From the NCBI RefSeq assembly GCF_902498845.1, contig NZ_CABVLM010000001.1, positions 1 through 64,000 on the forward strand: DNA of 64,000 nt, in the 5' to 3' direction. Below the pieces are notes generated by a model. It made no database searches, was not told the origin of the DNA, and saw nothing but the letters and a program-made list of their open reading frames with translations. Shown piece after piece: positions 1-7,336 of the stretch. The stretch is from Pseudoalteromonas rhizosphaerae (lineage in GTDB: Bacteria > Pseudomonadota > Gammaproteobacteria > Enterobacterales > Alteromonadaceae). The position numbers and the translations under genes are program-made. How positions within the stretch are numbered: the stretch's first letter is position 1; the number at the start of each line of letters is the position of its first letter.

Positions 1-441
1 TTTTATCAACAGGGCATTGCGCCAAAACAACACCATTTTCGCAGGCAAATGCACTGACCATATAAAGTGCATCGCGCCTATCTGACTGATTAAATGAACC
101 TTTCAATCGCTTACCATCAATCGCAACGACATCGCCCTGAGTTAATTTAGAACAGTCTTTCATCTAAGAAGAAAAAGAATCTTGAAACTGCGTCATATCA
201 ATACGACTCATCACACGAGCGATTGTGTCATGGCGAGGGATACCTTGCTCAGAGGAACGTACTTCCTGAGCCAATCTAATCTATCATGGCCAAAATCTTC
301 AATATCTTCCCAGCCTTGGCACCCAGATATGACAGCGCTGACAGCTAAGAATATGATATCAAAAAGTTTATGGACAACTTTACCCTGCTGGCGAGGGTCG
401 TCAATTGATTCGAAATATTTAAATAGTTGAATATCAGGCAT
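1..441 (-). pseudogene. ISAs1-family transposase, 5' part, frameshifted with in-frame stop
   Basis: The product begins MPDIQLFKYFESIDDPRQ, matching the N-terminal DDE-transposase-associated region of ISAs1-family transposases. An AAGGAG ribosome site lies just upstream of the ATG at 441. The frame is lost near 250: after DWLRKYVP the family-like continuation SEQGIPRHDTIARVM is found one frame over, so a base is missing. A second lesion is a TAG stop at 164-166 where a Trp codon would be expected between FSS and MKDC. The reading then continues with VAIDGKRLKGSF, the region of the first catalytic Asp, and runs off the window. Two independent lesions indicate a non-functional copy. Confidence 0.85.
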
Positions 442-508
442 GGGGCTCCTTAAAAAGGAGTATAAGATCATACTTTTAAGTCAAGGTAAAGTTCGTGATC
501 TTGCCCTG
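1..508 (-). mobile_element. ISAs1-family insertion sequence, partial and decayed
   Basis: The left edge of the window lies inside an insertion sequence read on the minus strand. Its outer end is placed at 508 because the minus strand there begins CAGGGCAAGATCACGAAC, a CAGGG-type tip typical of ISAs1-family inverted repeats, about 67 bp before the transposase start. Bases 509-518 (gatgttgaat) would be one copy of the target duplication. The other end is outside the window, so neither inverted-repeat pairing nor target duplication can be confirmed. The transposase inside is broken. Confidence 0.7.
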
Positions 509-562
509 GATGTTGAATAGCCTTATTGGAGTAATTGTGGGATTTTAATTATTTAAATGATT

Positions 563-594
563 AAAGCCACGTAATGCTTAAGTGACGTGGCTTT
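563..594 (-). terminator. Stem-loop after the frnE-like gene
   Basis: A perfect 10-bp inverted repeat (AAAGCCACGT / ACGTGGCTTT, arms 563-572 and 584-593) lies just beyond the stop of the DsbA-like gene. The T tract is short on both strands, so termination may be weak or bidirectional. Confidence 0.55.
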
Positions 595-599
595 TAATG

Positions 600-1256
600 T
601 TACTGTTGTTGCGCTTCTTGCTCGGCGATTTGCTTAAATGCTTGCACAAATGCATCGCTTGGTTGGCCGCCGGTGAGGGCGAATTGCTCGTTAATGATAA
701 AAGTTGGCACTGAGGTAATGCCCATCTGTTGTAGCGCATTTTGCTCGCTGCGCACCTCTTGGAAATACTCACCAGAGTCTAAAATTTCTTTTGCGCGGGC
801 TCTATCAAGGCCAACGCTTTGCACTACATCAAGCAGCGTATCTTGCTCATTTAAATAAACTAAATCAGTAAAGTGCGCTTTAAAAAATGCCAGTTTTAAT
901 TCAGTTTGCTTGCCTTCAGTGGCAGCCCATGTCAGTAAACGATGTAAATCAAAACTATTGATCATGATTCGTTTGCCGTCAAAGTTAAAATCAAAGCCTG
1001 CTTGCTCGCCTATCTCTAAAATACGTTTACGGTTTTCGTCACCTTGTTCTTCAGTGAGGCCGTATTTTAGTGCTAAATGCTCATTTAAATCTTGGCCAAC
1101 AACAGGCATGTCTGGATTTAGTTCGAATGGCTTCCAGCTGATCTCAGCTGTAAATTCGTCACTTAATTGCGCAAGGGCTGTTTCAAGGTTTTTATAACCA
1201 ATAATGCACCATGGGCACATAACGTCTGAAACTATGTCGATTTTAAGCTTTTTCAT
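600..1256 (-). CDS. DsbA-family oxidoreductase, FrnE-like
   Basis: This 218-residue protein has a thioredoxin-fold DSBA domain along its whole length. The redox motif CPWC is at residues 14-17, directly after the first beta strand (KIDIVSDVM), as in FrnE/2-hydroxychromene-2-carboxylate isomerase-like members. There is no signal peptide, so it should act in the cytoplasm rather than as a periplasmic DsbA. The cis-Pro loop is visible as GITSVPTFIINEQ near residue 180. FrnE proteins are linked to thiol-disulfide exchange and oxidative-stress tolerance; the substrate cannot be read from the sequence. It appears to be transcribed alone and is followed by a stem-loop. Confidence 0.9.
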   Translation of the reverse strand: MKKLKIDIVSDVMCPWCIIGYKNLETALAQLSDEFTAEISWKPFELNPDMPVVGQDLNEHLALKYGLTEEQGDENRKRILEIGEQAGFDFNFDGKRIMINSFDLHRLLTWAATEGKQTELKLAFFKAHFTDLVYLNEQDTLLDVVQSVGLDRARAKEILDSGEYFQEVRSEQNALQQMGITSVPTFIINEQFALTGGQPSDAFVQAFKQIAEQEAQQQ

Positions 1257-1399
1257 CAGTGAGCCTATTTTTTACAAAATGTAACAGGGATATGCAGGCG
1301 AGGGTGAGTAAATTCAAGGGGGGCTATTGTTAGTTTTTATAAAGCTACATGGCAGGGGGCTTACCGTGCAGCTTTAAGGATAAGCTAATTTAAGTTAAA

Positions 1400-2620
1400 T
1401 TAACCTGCTAAACCAAATGGGTCGTCAATACTATGAGCTGGCTCGGTAAACCATTGTGGGCCGTTGTCGGTCATGTAAAAATGATCCTCTAAGCGAACGC
1501 CAAATTCATCGGGTACAACTAGCATAGGTTCGTTACTAAAACACATGCCTGCTGCGAGTGGGGTTTTGTTACCACCGACTAAATAAGGCCATTCGTGAAT
1601 GTCTAAACCAATACCGTGACCGGTGCGATGCGGACAACCTGGGGTTTGATATTCAGGACCTAAATCTTGTGCAGCTAAATAACCGCGTGCTGCAGCATCA
1701 ACGGCCTCACAAGGAGCACCGATTTTAGCGGCGTTGAAGGCGGCGATTTGCGCGGCTTTTTCGTAATCCCAAAACTGGCGTTGGCGCTCTGTGGCCTCAC
1801 CAAACACATAGGTTCGGGTAATATCTGATAAATAATCATGTACTTTACAGCCAGTATCAATCAGTACCATATCGCCTTTTTTAAGAATTTGCGGGTCTTT
1901 CACGCCATGTGGGAACGAGGTTGCAACGCCAAATAATACGATGCAAAAATAGTTACCTGAAGCACCTACTTTTTGGTGTGCTTGCTTGATAAACGCTTCA
2001 ACTTCGCTCGTACTGATTCCTTCGTGTAACATACTTGCAGTTGCTTGGTGAACCGCTAACGTCATATCCATAGCGCGTTGCATCAGTGCCAGCTCGTTGG
2101 CTGATTTATGCATTCGACAATGAGCGGTCACAGGTTGTGCATTGACTAGGTTTAAGCCAGTTTGCGCTTTATTGATACCGTCAAAAATAAAGAATTGTGC
2201 GCTTTCGTCAATTCCCACAGTACCATTGGCTGCAATGCCCATTTCGGTGATTATATTTACAAATAATGCATAGGGGTTTTCGTGCTCTTGCCAGCCACGA
2301 ATTGGTCCATCAATTACTTTAAAACCATTAAGTGAGCCAATTTCAAAATACGGGGCAATGTATTGTAAGTCGCCCTTGGCAGGTAAGATAGCACCTACCA
2401 GTCGCTCGCTTGCATACCAACGCATGCCTGTAAAATAGGCAAGGTTAGTGCCTGCGTTTAGATAAATCGCATCAATGCCATTCGCTTGCATATAGGTTTG
2501 TGCATTAGCGATACGTGCTAAGTGTTCATCAGCTTGAATAGCCGTCAAATCGCCTGTCATATCACTTAGGCTGGCTAATGCCTGCTCGTTAGTTTGGGTA
2601 CCAATACCAAATATTGTCAT
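1400..2620 (-). CDS. M24-family metallopeptidase (Xaa-Pro dipeptidase-like)
   Basis: This 406-residue protein has a creatinase-like N-terminal domain and a C-terminal pita-bread peptidase domain. The five M24 metal ligands can be read: D255 (LIDTGC), D266 (LSDITR), H335 (HRTGHGIGLD), E364 (NEPM) and E378 (RLEDHF). It would use a two-metal site to cleave peptides, probably with proline at the second position. There is no signal peptide, so a cytosolic role in peptide turnover is likely. A GGAGAGCACC ribosome site precedes the ATG. DMSP lyase DddP belongs to the same fold, but the ligand set here is the ordinary peptidase one. Exact specificity is inferred from family only. Confidence 0.88.
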   Translation of the reverse strand: MTIFGIGTQTNEQALASLSDMTGDLTAIQADEHLARIANAQTYMQANGIDAIYLNAGTNLAYFTGMRWYASERLVGAILPAKGDLQYIAPYFEIGSLNGFKVIDGPIRGWQEHENPYALFVNIITEMGIAANGTVGIDESAQFFIFDGINKAQTGLNLVNAQPVTAHCRMHKSANELALMQRAMDMTLAVHQATASMLHEGISTSEVEAFIKQAHQKVGASGNYFCIVLFGVATSFPHGVKDPQILKKGDMVLIDTGCKVHDYLSDITRTYVFGEATERQRQFWDYEKAAQIAAFNAAKIGAPCEAVDAAARGYLAAQDLGPEYQTPGCPHRTGHGIGLDIHEWPYLVGGNKTPLAAGMCFSNEPMLVVPDEFGVRLEDHFYMTDNGPQWFTEPAHSIDDPFGLAG

Positions 2621-3110
2621 GGTGCTCTCCTTTATTTGTATTTGGCTATTGTGCTTGCGCCACTGCTGTACTGCAAGCGAGTTGCGTTGAAAAGCGGCTC
2701 ATACAATTGGATTGTAAATTAATCTGTGGTGGATGGTTTTAACTCTTTGGGCTATTAGCTCTACTCTCACGGAGTTTTTTGTTTACTCTAAATTATTGTA
2801 TGAAAATAAAAATACAGATTTTATGTTTGGTTTCGCGGCAAATAACGATGAATATGACCTAAAACTAAGCCGTTTGATAATAGGCAATTTTGTACTCGCA
2901 CTCCAGTAAGTTAAAAGACATCCACTACTTTTAAAAATTAAAATGACACCCAACTTCAATACAGTTACATGAGTTTTTATGTGTCTAATGATATTAAAAA
3001 ACTCTTCACAGAATAATAAATGTGTATTTTGGGGCGAATATAGCAAATAACTGGCAGCATAAGCTTCAGCCTTGAGCTGATAAAAAAGTAAAGAGTTGTT
3101 TTATATGGTA
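2621..3110. other. Intergenic stretch, no supported gene
   Basis: These 490 bases lie between the start of the M24 peptidase gene and the end of the transposase gene, both on the minus strand. The part next to 2620 should hold the peptidase promoter. One open frame on the minus strand (2783-3046) has low-complexity composition, no ribosome site and no recognisable family, so I do not call it. Confidence 0.6.
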
Positions 3111-4085
3111 TTACGCTAATAGTTTTTCGCAGTTTTTGAGGTTACTTCGTCGTTTAAAGTGTTGGTGTTCACAATACCGGTCAATTGCATCTGGTTTACC
3201 AACAGCACCATGAAAGACTTTAGTAAACCTACTGGTGATTTTTAGCCAGTTTTCAGGGCATATGTTTAGTTGCTCTAGTAGCGGTGGCAAAGAATGATCT
3301 ATATAACCTGTTTTATCTGTTCTTATGCAGCGCCCTGTTTTATCAACAAGGTTTAGGTAAGAGTTCAGTTCAAAAGGCAAACCATTTACAGTGTGTTTTG
3401 TTGTTAAACCTGCAAAGCGAAATAAGGACCTAGGTTGTTTGGCATTTTGTGCTGCTGCAATACGTTTTTTAATACTTGTATAATTTGAGTTTTCAGGTGA
3501 TGAAGCGGTTCCAGCACGGATTGGGTTTAGATCGACATAGGCCATACAAGCCACTAGTGCTGACTCATCAAGTAAAGCTTGAGATTTAAAGCGCCCCTCC
3601 CAAAATCTACCTTTACAATTATCTTCTTTATTAGCTTTGCGAGCAATGTACTCATTAAGTGATCGCATAAACCAGCTAATGTCCATTAGCCTTGAACGAT
3701 ATTCTCCAATACTAGACTTTACTAATTGCAGTTCGACAGTAGAGAGTACCTCATTTTTCACAAAGCGTTGAGTTAATAAAGTACCTTTAAATGCTTTGTG
3801 CCAGCGTAAGGCAATGGCTTTATCATTTAGGCGGTTAGCTTTATTATTATCTACATGAAGGATGATATGTGTATGATTACTCATCACAGCATAGGCGCAT
3901 ACATCAATACAAAATATTGAAGCGAGCATTATAATTTTATCTTCAACCCATTCTCTGCGGTGCTCATACGATTGGCCCGTATGCTTGTCCATACCACATA
4001 AATAAGCTTTTCTTACGCAACGAGATATACAATGATAGTAGCGAGTATCACTTAGGCTAATTTGTCTTTTTCGAGCGATTGCCAT
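3111..4085 (-). CDS. REP-associated tyrosine transposase (RAYT), Y1/IS200-like
   Basis: This 324-residue protein is of the Y1 transposase class that processes single-stranded DNA hairpins. The HUH metal motif is HTH at residues 71-73 (VMSNHTHIILH). The likely catalytic tyrosine is Y146 in SLNEYIARKAN. The family signature follows as GRFWEGRFKS (159-168) and YVDLNPIRAG (183-192). It is longer than typical IS200 TnpA, with a basic C-terminal extension ending in FKRRSNLKN. RAYTs are usually single-copy domesticated enzymes tied to palindromic repeats rather than free insertion sequences. A tandem duplication and a hairpin lie immediately upstream. The reading frame is intact. Confidence 0.88.
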   Translation of the reverse strand: MAIARKRQISLSDTRYYHCISRCVRKAYLCGMDKHTGQSYEHRREWVEDKIIMLASIFCIDVCAYAVMSNHTHIILHVDNNKANRLNDKAIALRWHKAFKGTLLTQRFVKNEVLSTVELQLVKSSIGEYRSRLMDISWFMRSLNEYIARKANKEDNCKGRFWEGRFKSQALLDESALVACMAYVDLNPIRAGTASSPENSNYTSIKKRIAAAQNAKQPRSLFRFAGLTTKHTVNGLPFELNSYLNLVDKTGRCIRTDKTGYIDHSLPPLLEQLNICPENWLKITSRFTKVFHGAVGKPDAIDRYCEHQHFKRRSNLKNCEKLLA

Positions 4086-4128
4086 AAAACCTCCAATGTT
4101 GTGTTTATATAAAAATACTAGTCACTTT

Positions 4129-4290
4129 ATATAGGACTGCAACTTTATGATGGGATTGAATTGGAATCAGTTGTTGAATTTAGATTTAAATTGGTGTCAT
4201 GTAAGTTTGATATAGGACTGCAACTTTATGATGGGTTTGAATTGGAATCAGTTGTTGAATTTAGATTTAAGTGGGTGTCATGTAAGTTTT
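4129..4290. repeat. 81-bp tandem duplication upstream of the RAYT gene
   Basis: Two directly adjacent copies (4129-4209 and 4210-4290) both start atataggactgcaacttt and differ at only a few positions, mainly near the end of the second copy. The period of 81 is a multiple of three, so a plus-strand frame (4161-4400) shows a repeated VVEFRFK segment. That frame has no ribosome site or known family, so I treat this as a DNA repeat. It begins 43 bp before the transposase start codon and occupies most of the 311-base gap there. Confidence 0.85.
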
Positions 4291-4337
4291 TTTTCATCAT
4301 GCAACTTGTAATGAGGTGTAATGTTTTATTTCATGTC

Positions 4338-4382
4338 GACGTTTACGCTTATAGGGCTGTTAATCCTAGCAGCGTAAACGTC
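4338..4382. repeat. Long inverted repeat / hairpin between RAYT and the fascin-like gene
   Basis: Perfect 12-bp arms (GACGTTTACGCT at 4338-4349, AGCGTAAACGTC at 4371-4382) enclose 21 bases that can pair again through TAGG/CCTA. There is no T tract, so it is not a classical terminator. It ends 14 bases before the ATG of the next gene, so it could form in that gene's leader. Its position beside a RAYT makes a REP-like element possible. An alternative is a translational control hairpin. Confidence 0.7.
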
Positions 4383-4396
4383 ACAGGAACTCGACA

Positions 4397-5206
4397 ATGA
4401 TTACTTCAAAACTTTTATTTGTGGTTTTACTTGGTACGGCATCGATTGCGCATGCTGGTACGCAGTACACAACACAACCTGCAAGCAATATTACGACAAC
4501 ATCGGCGCAGTTAAATGGTTATTCGGCATCTACTATTGGCTTAAGTGGTGAAATAATTGATTATGGTGAAACCACAAACTATGGCTTTAGTGTTTTAGTC
4601 ACACCCGCAGGAGTTAATGGCCCTGTGAGTGCGCAAGTAGCTAATTTAGAGTGTGGAACGCAGTATCATTTTCGGTTTCATGGTGATCCAAAACCGCCCA
4701 GATCAACACTGCAAGGTGAAGATCTCACTTTTACCACGCTACCATGTAACCCCACTATATTAAACAATATCTCCCTAGAAACAGGTGGCCAATATTACCT
4801 TGTGGCTGAGAATAATGGGGGGGATACAGTGAATGCAAATCGTCTTGCAATTGGTCCATGGGAGCAATTTAATTTAATAGATATTAATGGCGGTGATTTG
4901 CTAAGTGGTGATGAAATACATATCCAAACAACATCAGGATACTATTTTGTGGCAGAGCAAGGTGGTGGGGCTGCACTTAATGCAAACCGAACTGCGGCAT
5001 CAATATGGGAAACGTTCACTATAGAATTACCAAATAACCCTGGTGCATTAATTCAAAATGGTGACAACATCGCGCTTAAATCGATTAATGGTTATTACGT
5101 ACAAGCGGTCAATAATGGTGGTTTTGGAACCAATGTTCTGCCTACTGTTATAGGTTGTAATGCAATGTATCCTTGCTCATTAGAAATGTTTAAAATAATA
5201 TTTTAA
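4397..5206 (+). CDS. Secreted protein with FN3-like and fascin-like (beta-trefoil) repeats
   Basis: This 269-residue protein starts with a clear signal peptide (MITSKLLFVVLLGTASIAHA, cleaved near residue 20). Residues 24-115 resemble a fibronectin type III-like domain. Residues about 122-269 contain three related repeats with the pattern GYYxxAExxGGxxxNANRxxxxxWExF, which resembles the fascin/actin-crosslinking beta-trefoil fold. Bacterial proteins of this make-up often bind carbohydrate or surfaces, but no catalytic residues are visible and the function is unknown. An AGGAA site lies ahead of the ATG, partly next to the long hairpin. No partner genes are apparent. Confidence 0.75.
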   Translation: MITSKLLFVVLLGTASIAHAGTQYTTQPASNITTTSAQLNGYSASTIGLSGEIIDYGETTNYGFSVLVTPAGVNGPVSAQVANLECGTQYHFRFHGDPKPPRSTLQGEDLTFTTLPCNPTILNNISLETGGQYYLVAENNGGDTVNANRLAIGPWEQFNLIDINGGDLLSGDEIHIQTTSGYYFVAEQGGGAALNANRTAASIWETFTIELPNNPGALIQNGDNIALKSINGYYVQAVNNGGFGTNVLPTVIGCNAMYPCSLEMFKIIF

Positions 5207-5392
5207 GTGTGGGCCGCAATTACCAAAACAGTCTATTGTAAGGTAGTTGCGACTTTCAGTATAATACGTTGCACTTGCTGCTGAGGTTTACTCCATAGCG
5301 CAGTGTTAACAACCGTATCAAAGTATGATATTTAATTATTCAAAGTATATATGACACTCTTAACAATCATTTTCAAAGCTCAGCTGCACTAT

Positions 5393-6007
5393 TTAACGAG
5401 GTTTTTTAGCATAGGGTAGACGCGTTATAGCGTGTGTTTTGTGATAACTATCTAAGCCGCTAATGGTGACGGTGTTGATTGACTCTAAATCGATAAAACC
5501 ATCCTCTAAAATTGCTGAGTCTTCAACATGTAAGTCTATAATCTCACCGATTACTAACTCAGTGCCATTTACGGCAAGGTGTTGATGTTCAACAAATTTA
5601 ACTGCATACTTTAAACGGCTTTGAGCAACAAACGGAGCCGAAAAATTAGCCAGATACTCGGTTGTAAGGCCTGTAGCATCAAATTCAGATTCATTTTTAT
5701 CGTAACGGGCAGAAGTCTGGTGAGCTTGTTCCACAATCTCGCTATTCACTTGGTTAATAGTGTAAACACCGGTTGCTAAAATATTCTCGAAAGTATGACG
5801 AGGTACACTATGTGGGCGGATTATCATGGCGACCAAGGGTGGATGCGCACCTAGATGAATCACCGAACTTACAATTGCTAAGTTGGTGTTGCCAGCACTA
5901 TCTTGAGTACCAATTAAGTTGGCACTTTTAAAACCAGATAGTGAGTTTATTAAATGCGTACGGTAGTGTTTATCTAACTGACTAATGGCGTCTGTTGTAA
6001 AGTGCAT
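5393..6007 (-). CDS. Flavin reductase-like (FMN-binding split-barrel) protein
   Basis: This 204-residue protein fits the flavin reductase / PNPOx-like split-barrel fold. Supporting motifs are an early SGFKSANLIGT strand, NLAIVSSVIHLGAHPPLVAMI (residues about 42-62) and TFENILATGVYTINQ, where flavin-reductase-like proteins bind FMN. It has no signal peptide. Such proteins reduce flavins with NAD(P)H or simply carry FMN; the substrate cannot be assigned. It follows the SDR gene by 9 bases on the same strand and is probably the last gene of a three-gene operon (DCC protein, SDR, this protein). Confidence 0.82.
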   Translation of the reverse strand: MHFTTDAISQLDKHYRTHLINSLSGFKSANLIGTQDSAGNTNLAIVSSVIHLGAHPPLVAMIIRPHSVPRHTFENILATGVYTINQVNSEIVEQAHQTSARYDKNESEFDATGLTTEYLANFSAPFVAQSRLKYAVKFVEHQHLAVNGTELVIGEIIDLHVEDSAILEDGFIDLESINTVTISGLDSYHKTHAITRLPYAKKPR

Positions 6008-6016
6008 GGTTTATCC

Positions 6017-6751
6017 TTACCAGTGTATGTGCTCACCTTGCCAATCAATGTAGGCGGGTTGACCTAACTCAGTGAGCTGTTCAGGTTGTTGTAAAAGAGT
6101 ATAAAGTTGTGATGCTACAAACTCAGGTGTAAAGAGCTTACCTGCGGGTACATTTTTTTGAAACGGCTTAGATAAATTAGTATCTGTTGTGCCTGGATGA
6201 AAAAGAATTAAACGGGTTTGTTTTGCGCGTCGTTGCAGTTCAATAGCTGCTGTTTTAAATAACATATTAAGTGCTGCTTTTGAGGCGCGGTAGCTGTACC
6301 AGCCGCCTAAGTTATTGTCTGTAATACTCCCTACTCGCGCACTTAAGGCCGTTATGGTACAAGGTATTTTGTGGCTAAGTAGCGGCGCGATTGCTTGCAG
6401 GCACAAAATAGGAGTTAAAGTATTGGTGTTGAGTAAAGTATTGAAATAATGCTCATCGATATCGTCGAGTTTTTTTTCAGGCATAGATTGCGCATAATGT
6501 AATTGGCCGTTAAAAATAACTACCTGAGTTGGGTATATTGCGCGCTCTTTAAGTAAGTTTGTTAATTCATTTAAGCGTGCTTTGGAATAGTCACAAACAA
6601 ACTGCTCAACAGCAATACCGACAGCGGATGTGTCAATACAGCTGCGACTTACACAAAAAACCATAGCCTGCGGATCGTGTTTGGCAATTTCTTTTAGATA
6701 CGCATTTGCAATTTCACTACTTGCACCGAAAATAATATAAGTGTTAGTCAT
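6017..6751 (-). CDS. Short-chain dehydrogenase/reductase (SDR) family protein
   Basis: This 244-residue protein starts at MTNTYIIFGASSEIA. The start is chosen because the glycine-rich cofactor motif begins there and the ATG overlaps the stop of the upstream gene by one base (TAATG), a sign of translational coupling. The longer open frame that reaches 6898 only reads through the neighbour. A Rossmann beta1 (IFGAS) and the catalytic YxxxK (YRASK, after GGWYS) with an upstream Ser (ALSARVGS) are present. The oxidised or reduced substrate is unknown. It is probably cotranscribed with the DCC protein and the flavin-binding protein, suggesting a small redox operon. Confidence 0.87.
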   Translation of the reverse strand: MTNTYIIFGASSEIANAYLKEIAKHDPQAMVFCVSRSCIDTSAVGIAVEQFVCDYSKARLNELTNLLKERAIYPTQVVIFNGQLHYAQSMPEKKLDDIDEHYFNTLLNTNTLTPILCLQAIAPLLSHKIPCTITALSARVGSITDNNLGGWYSYRASKAALNMLFKTAAIELQRRAKQTRLILFHPGTTDTNLSKPFQKNVPAGKLFTPEFVASQLYTLLQQPEQLTELGQPAYIDWQGEHIHW

Positions 6752-7116
6752 TATTTTATCCCACAACTTGATTGGCAGAAAATGCGTGTGATTTGTCTGC
6801 GGTATTTTGCAAACAGGCGATAACCTAGATCGGCAATAAAGCGTATTATGGGTAATTGTAGCAGCTTTAGCCATGAATGACGGCCAACCGTTTGCCATGC
6901 TTCAAATGTGACATCTAATCCGTAAATCATTTCACCGTTATCACGCTGGCCATGCAAAAACGCCATGGCATCGTGGCGTTTTATGTTTTTAAAGCGCTGC
7001 TCAAAATCATCTTTATTTATATCTTCGAGTATTATTTTGTTGTGTGTGTCAGCACGCTTAAGTGAATCCATTTCTTTAACACAAAGCGGGCAATTACCAT
7101 CGTAAAAAATAATCAT
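6751..7116 (-). CDS. DCC-family thiol-disulfide oxidoreductase (DUF393)
   Basis: This 121-residue protein begins MIIFYDGNCPLCVKEM, the DxxCxxC motif at the N-terminus that names the DCC family, with cysteines at residues 9 and 12. The rest fits the family: an aspartate-rich EDINKDDF segment and the GLDVTFEAWQTVGRH stretch before a hydrophobic C-terminal part. It is presumed to catalyse thiol-disulfide exchange, although members are poorly characterised. It is first in a likely operon with the SDR gene (one-base overlap) and the flavin reductase-like gene. Confidence 0.88.
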   Translation of the reverse strand: MIIFYDGNCPLCVKEMDSLKRADTHNKIILEDINKDDFEQRFKNIKRHDAMAFLHGQRDNGEMIYGLDVTFEAWQTVGRHSWLKLLQLPIIRFIADLGYRLFAKYRRQITRIFCQSSCGIK

Positions 7117-7336
7117 AGTTACTCAAAATTCGTCGATTTATTATGTCTTGTTACGAAATAGAATAAGCCTTGGATCTGTTAAATTATCCATTTGGATGAT
7201 ATTAATAGAGTCTTACAAATATAAAGGTAAGCAAAGTGTCGATTTTTTACCGCATTTTACACTCCACACTTAAAAATTGAACACGGCTTATTATTAGTAC
7301 CTTTATGGTATAAACATCAACAATGGAGTATCAGGA

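Noticed and set aside
1400-2620. DMSP lyase DddP
   Set aside because: DddP shares the M24 fold but has an altered metal site and a longer chain; here the standard five peptidase ligands are all present.
2783-3046. 87-codon open frame on the minus strand
   Set aside because: No ribosome site, no recognisable family and AT-driven composition; it lies in the promoter-side gap of the M24 peptidase gene.
4338-4382. Integron attC-type site
   Set aside because: The hairpin lacks the conserved GTTRRRY-type core ends and no integrase or cassette array is present.
4161-4400. 79-codon plus-strand frame with repeated VVEFRFK peptide
   Set aside because: The peptide repeat is explained by the 81-bp DNA duplication having a period divisible by three; there is no ribosome site and the frame runs into the next gene's leader.
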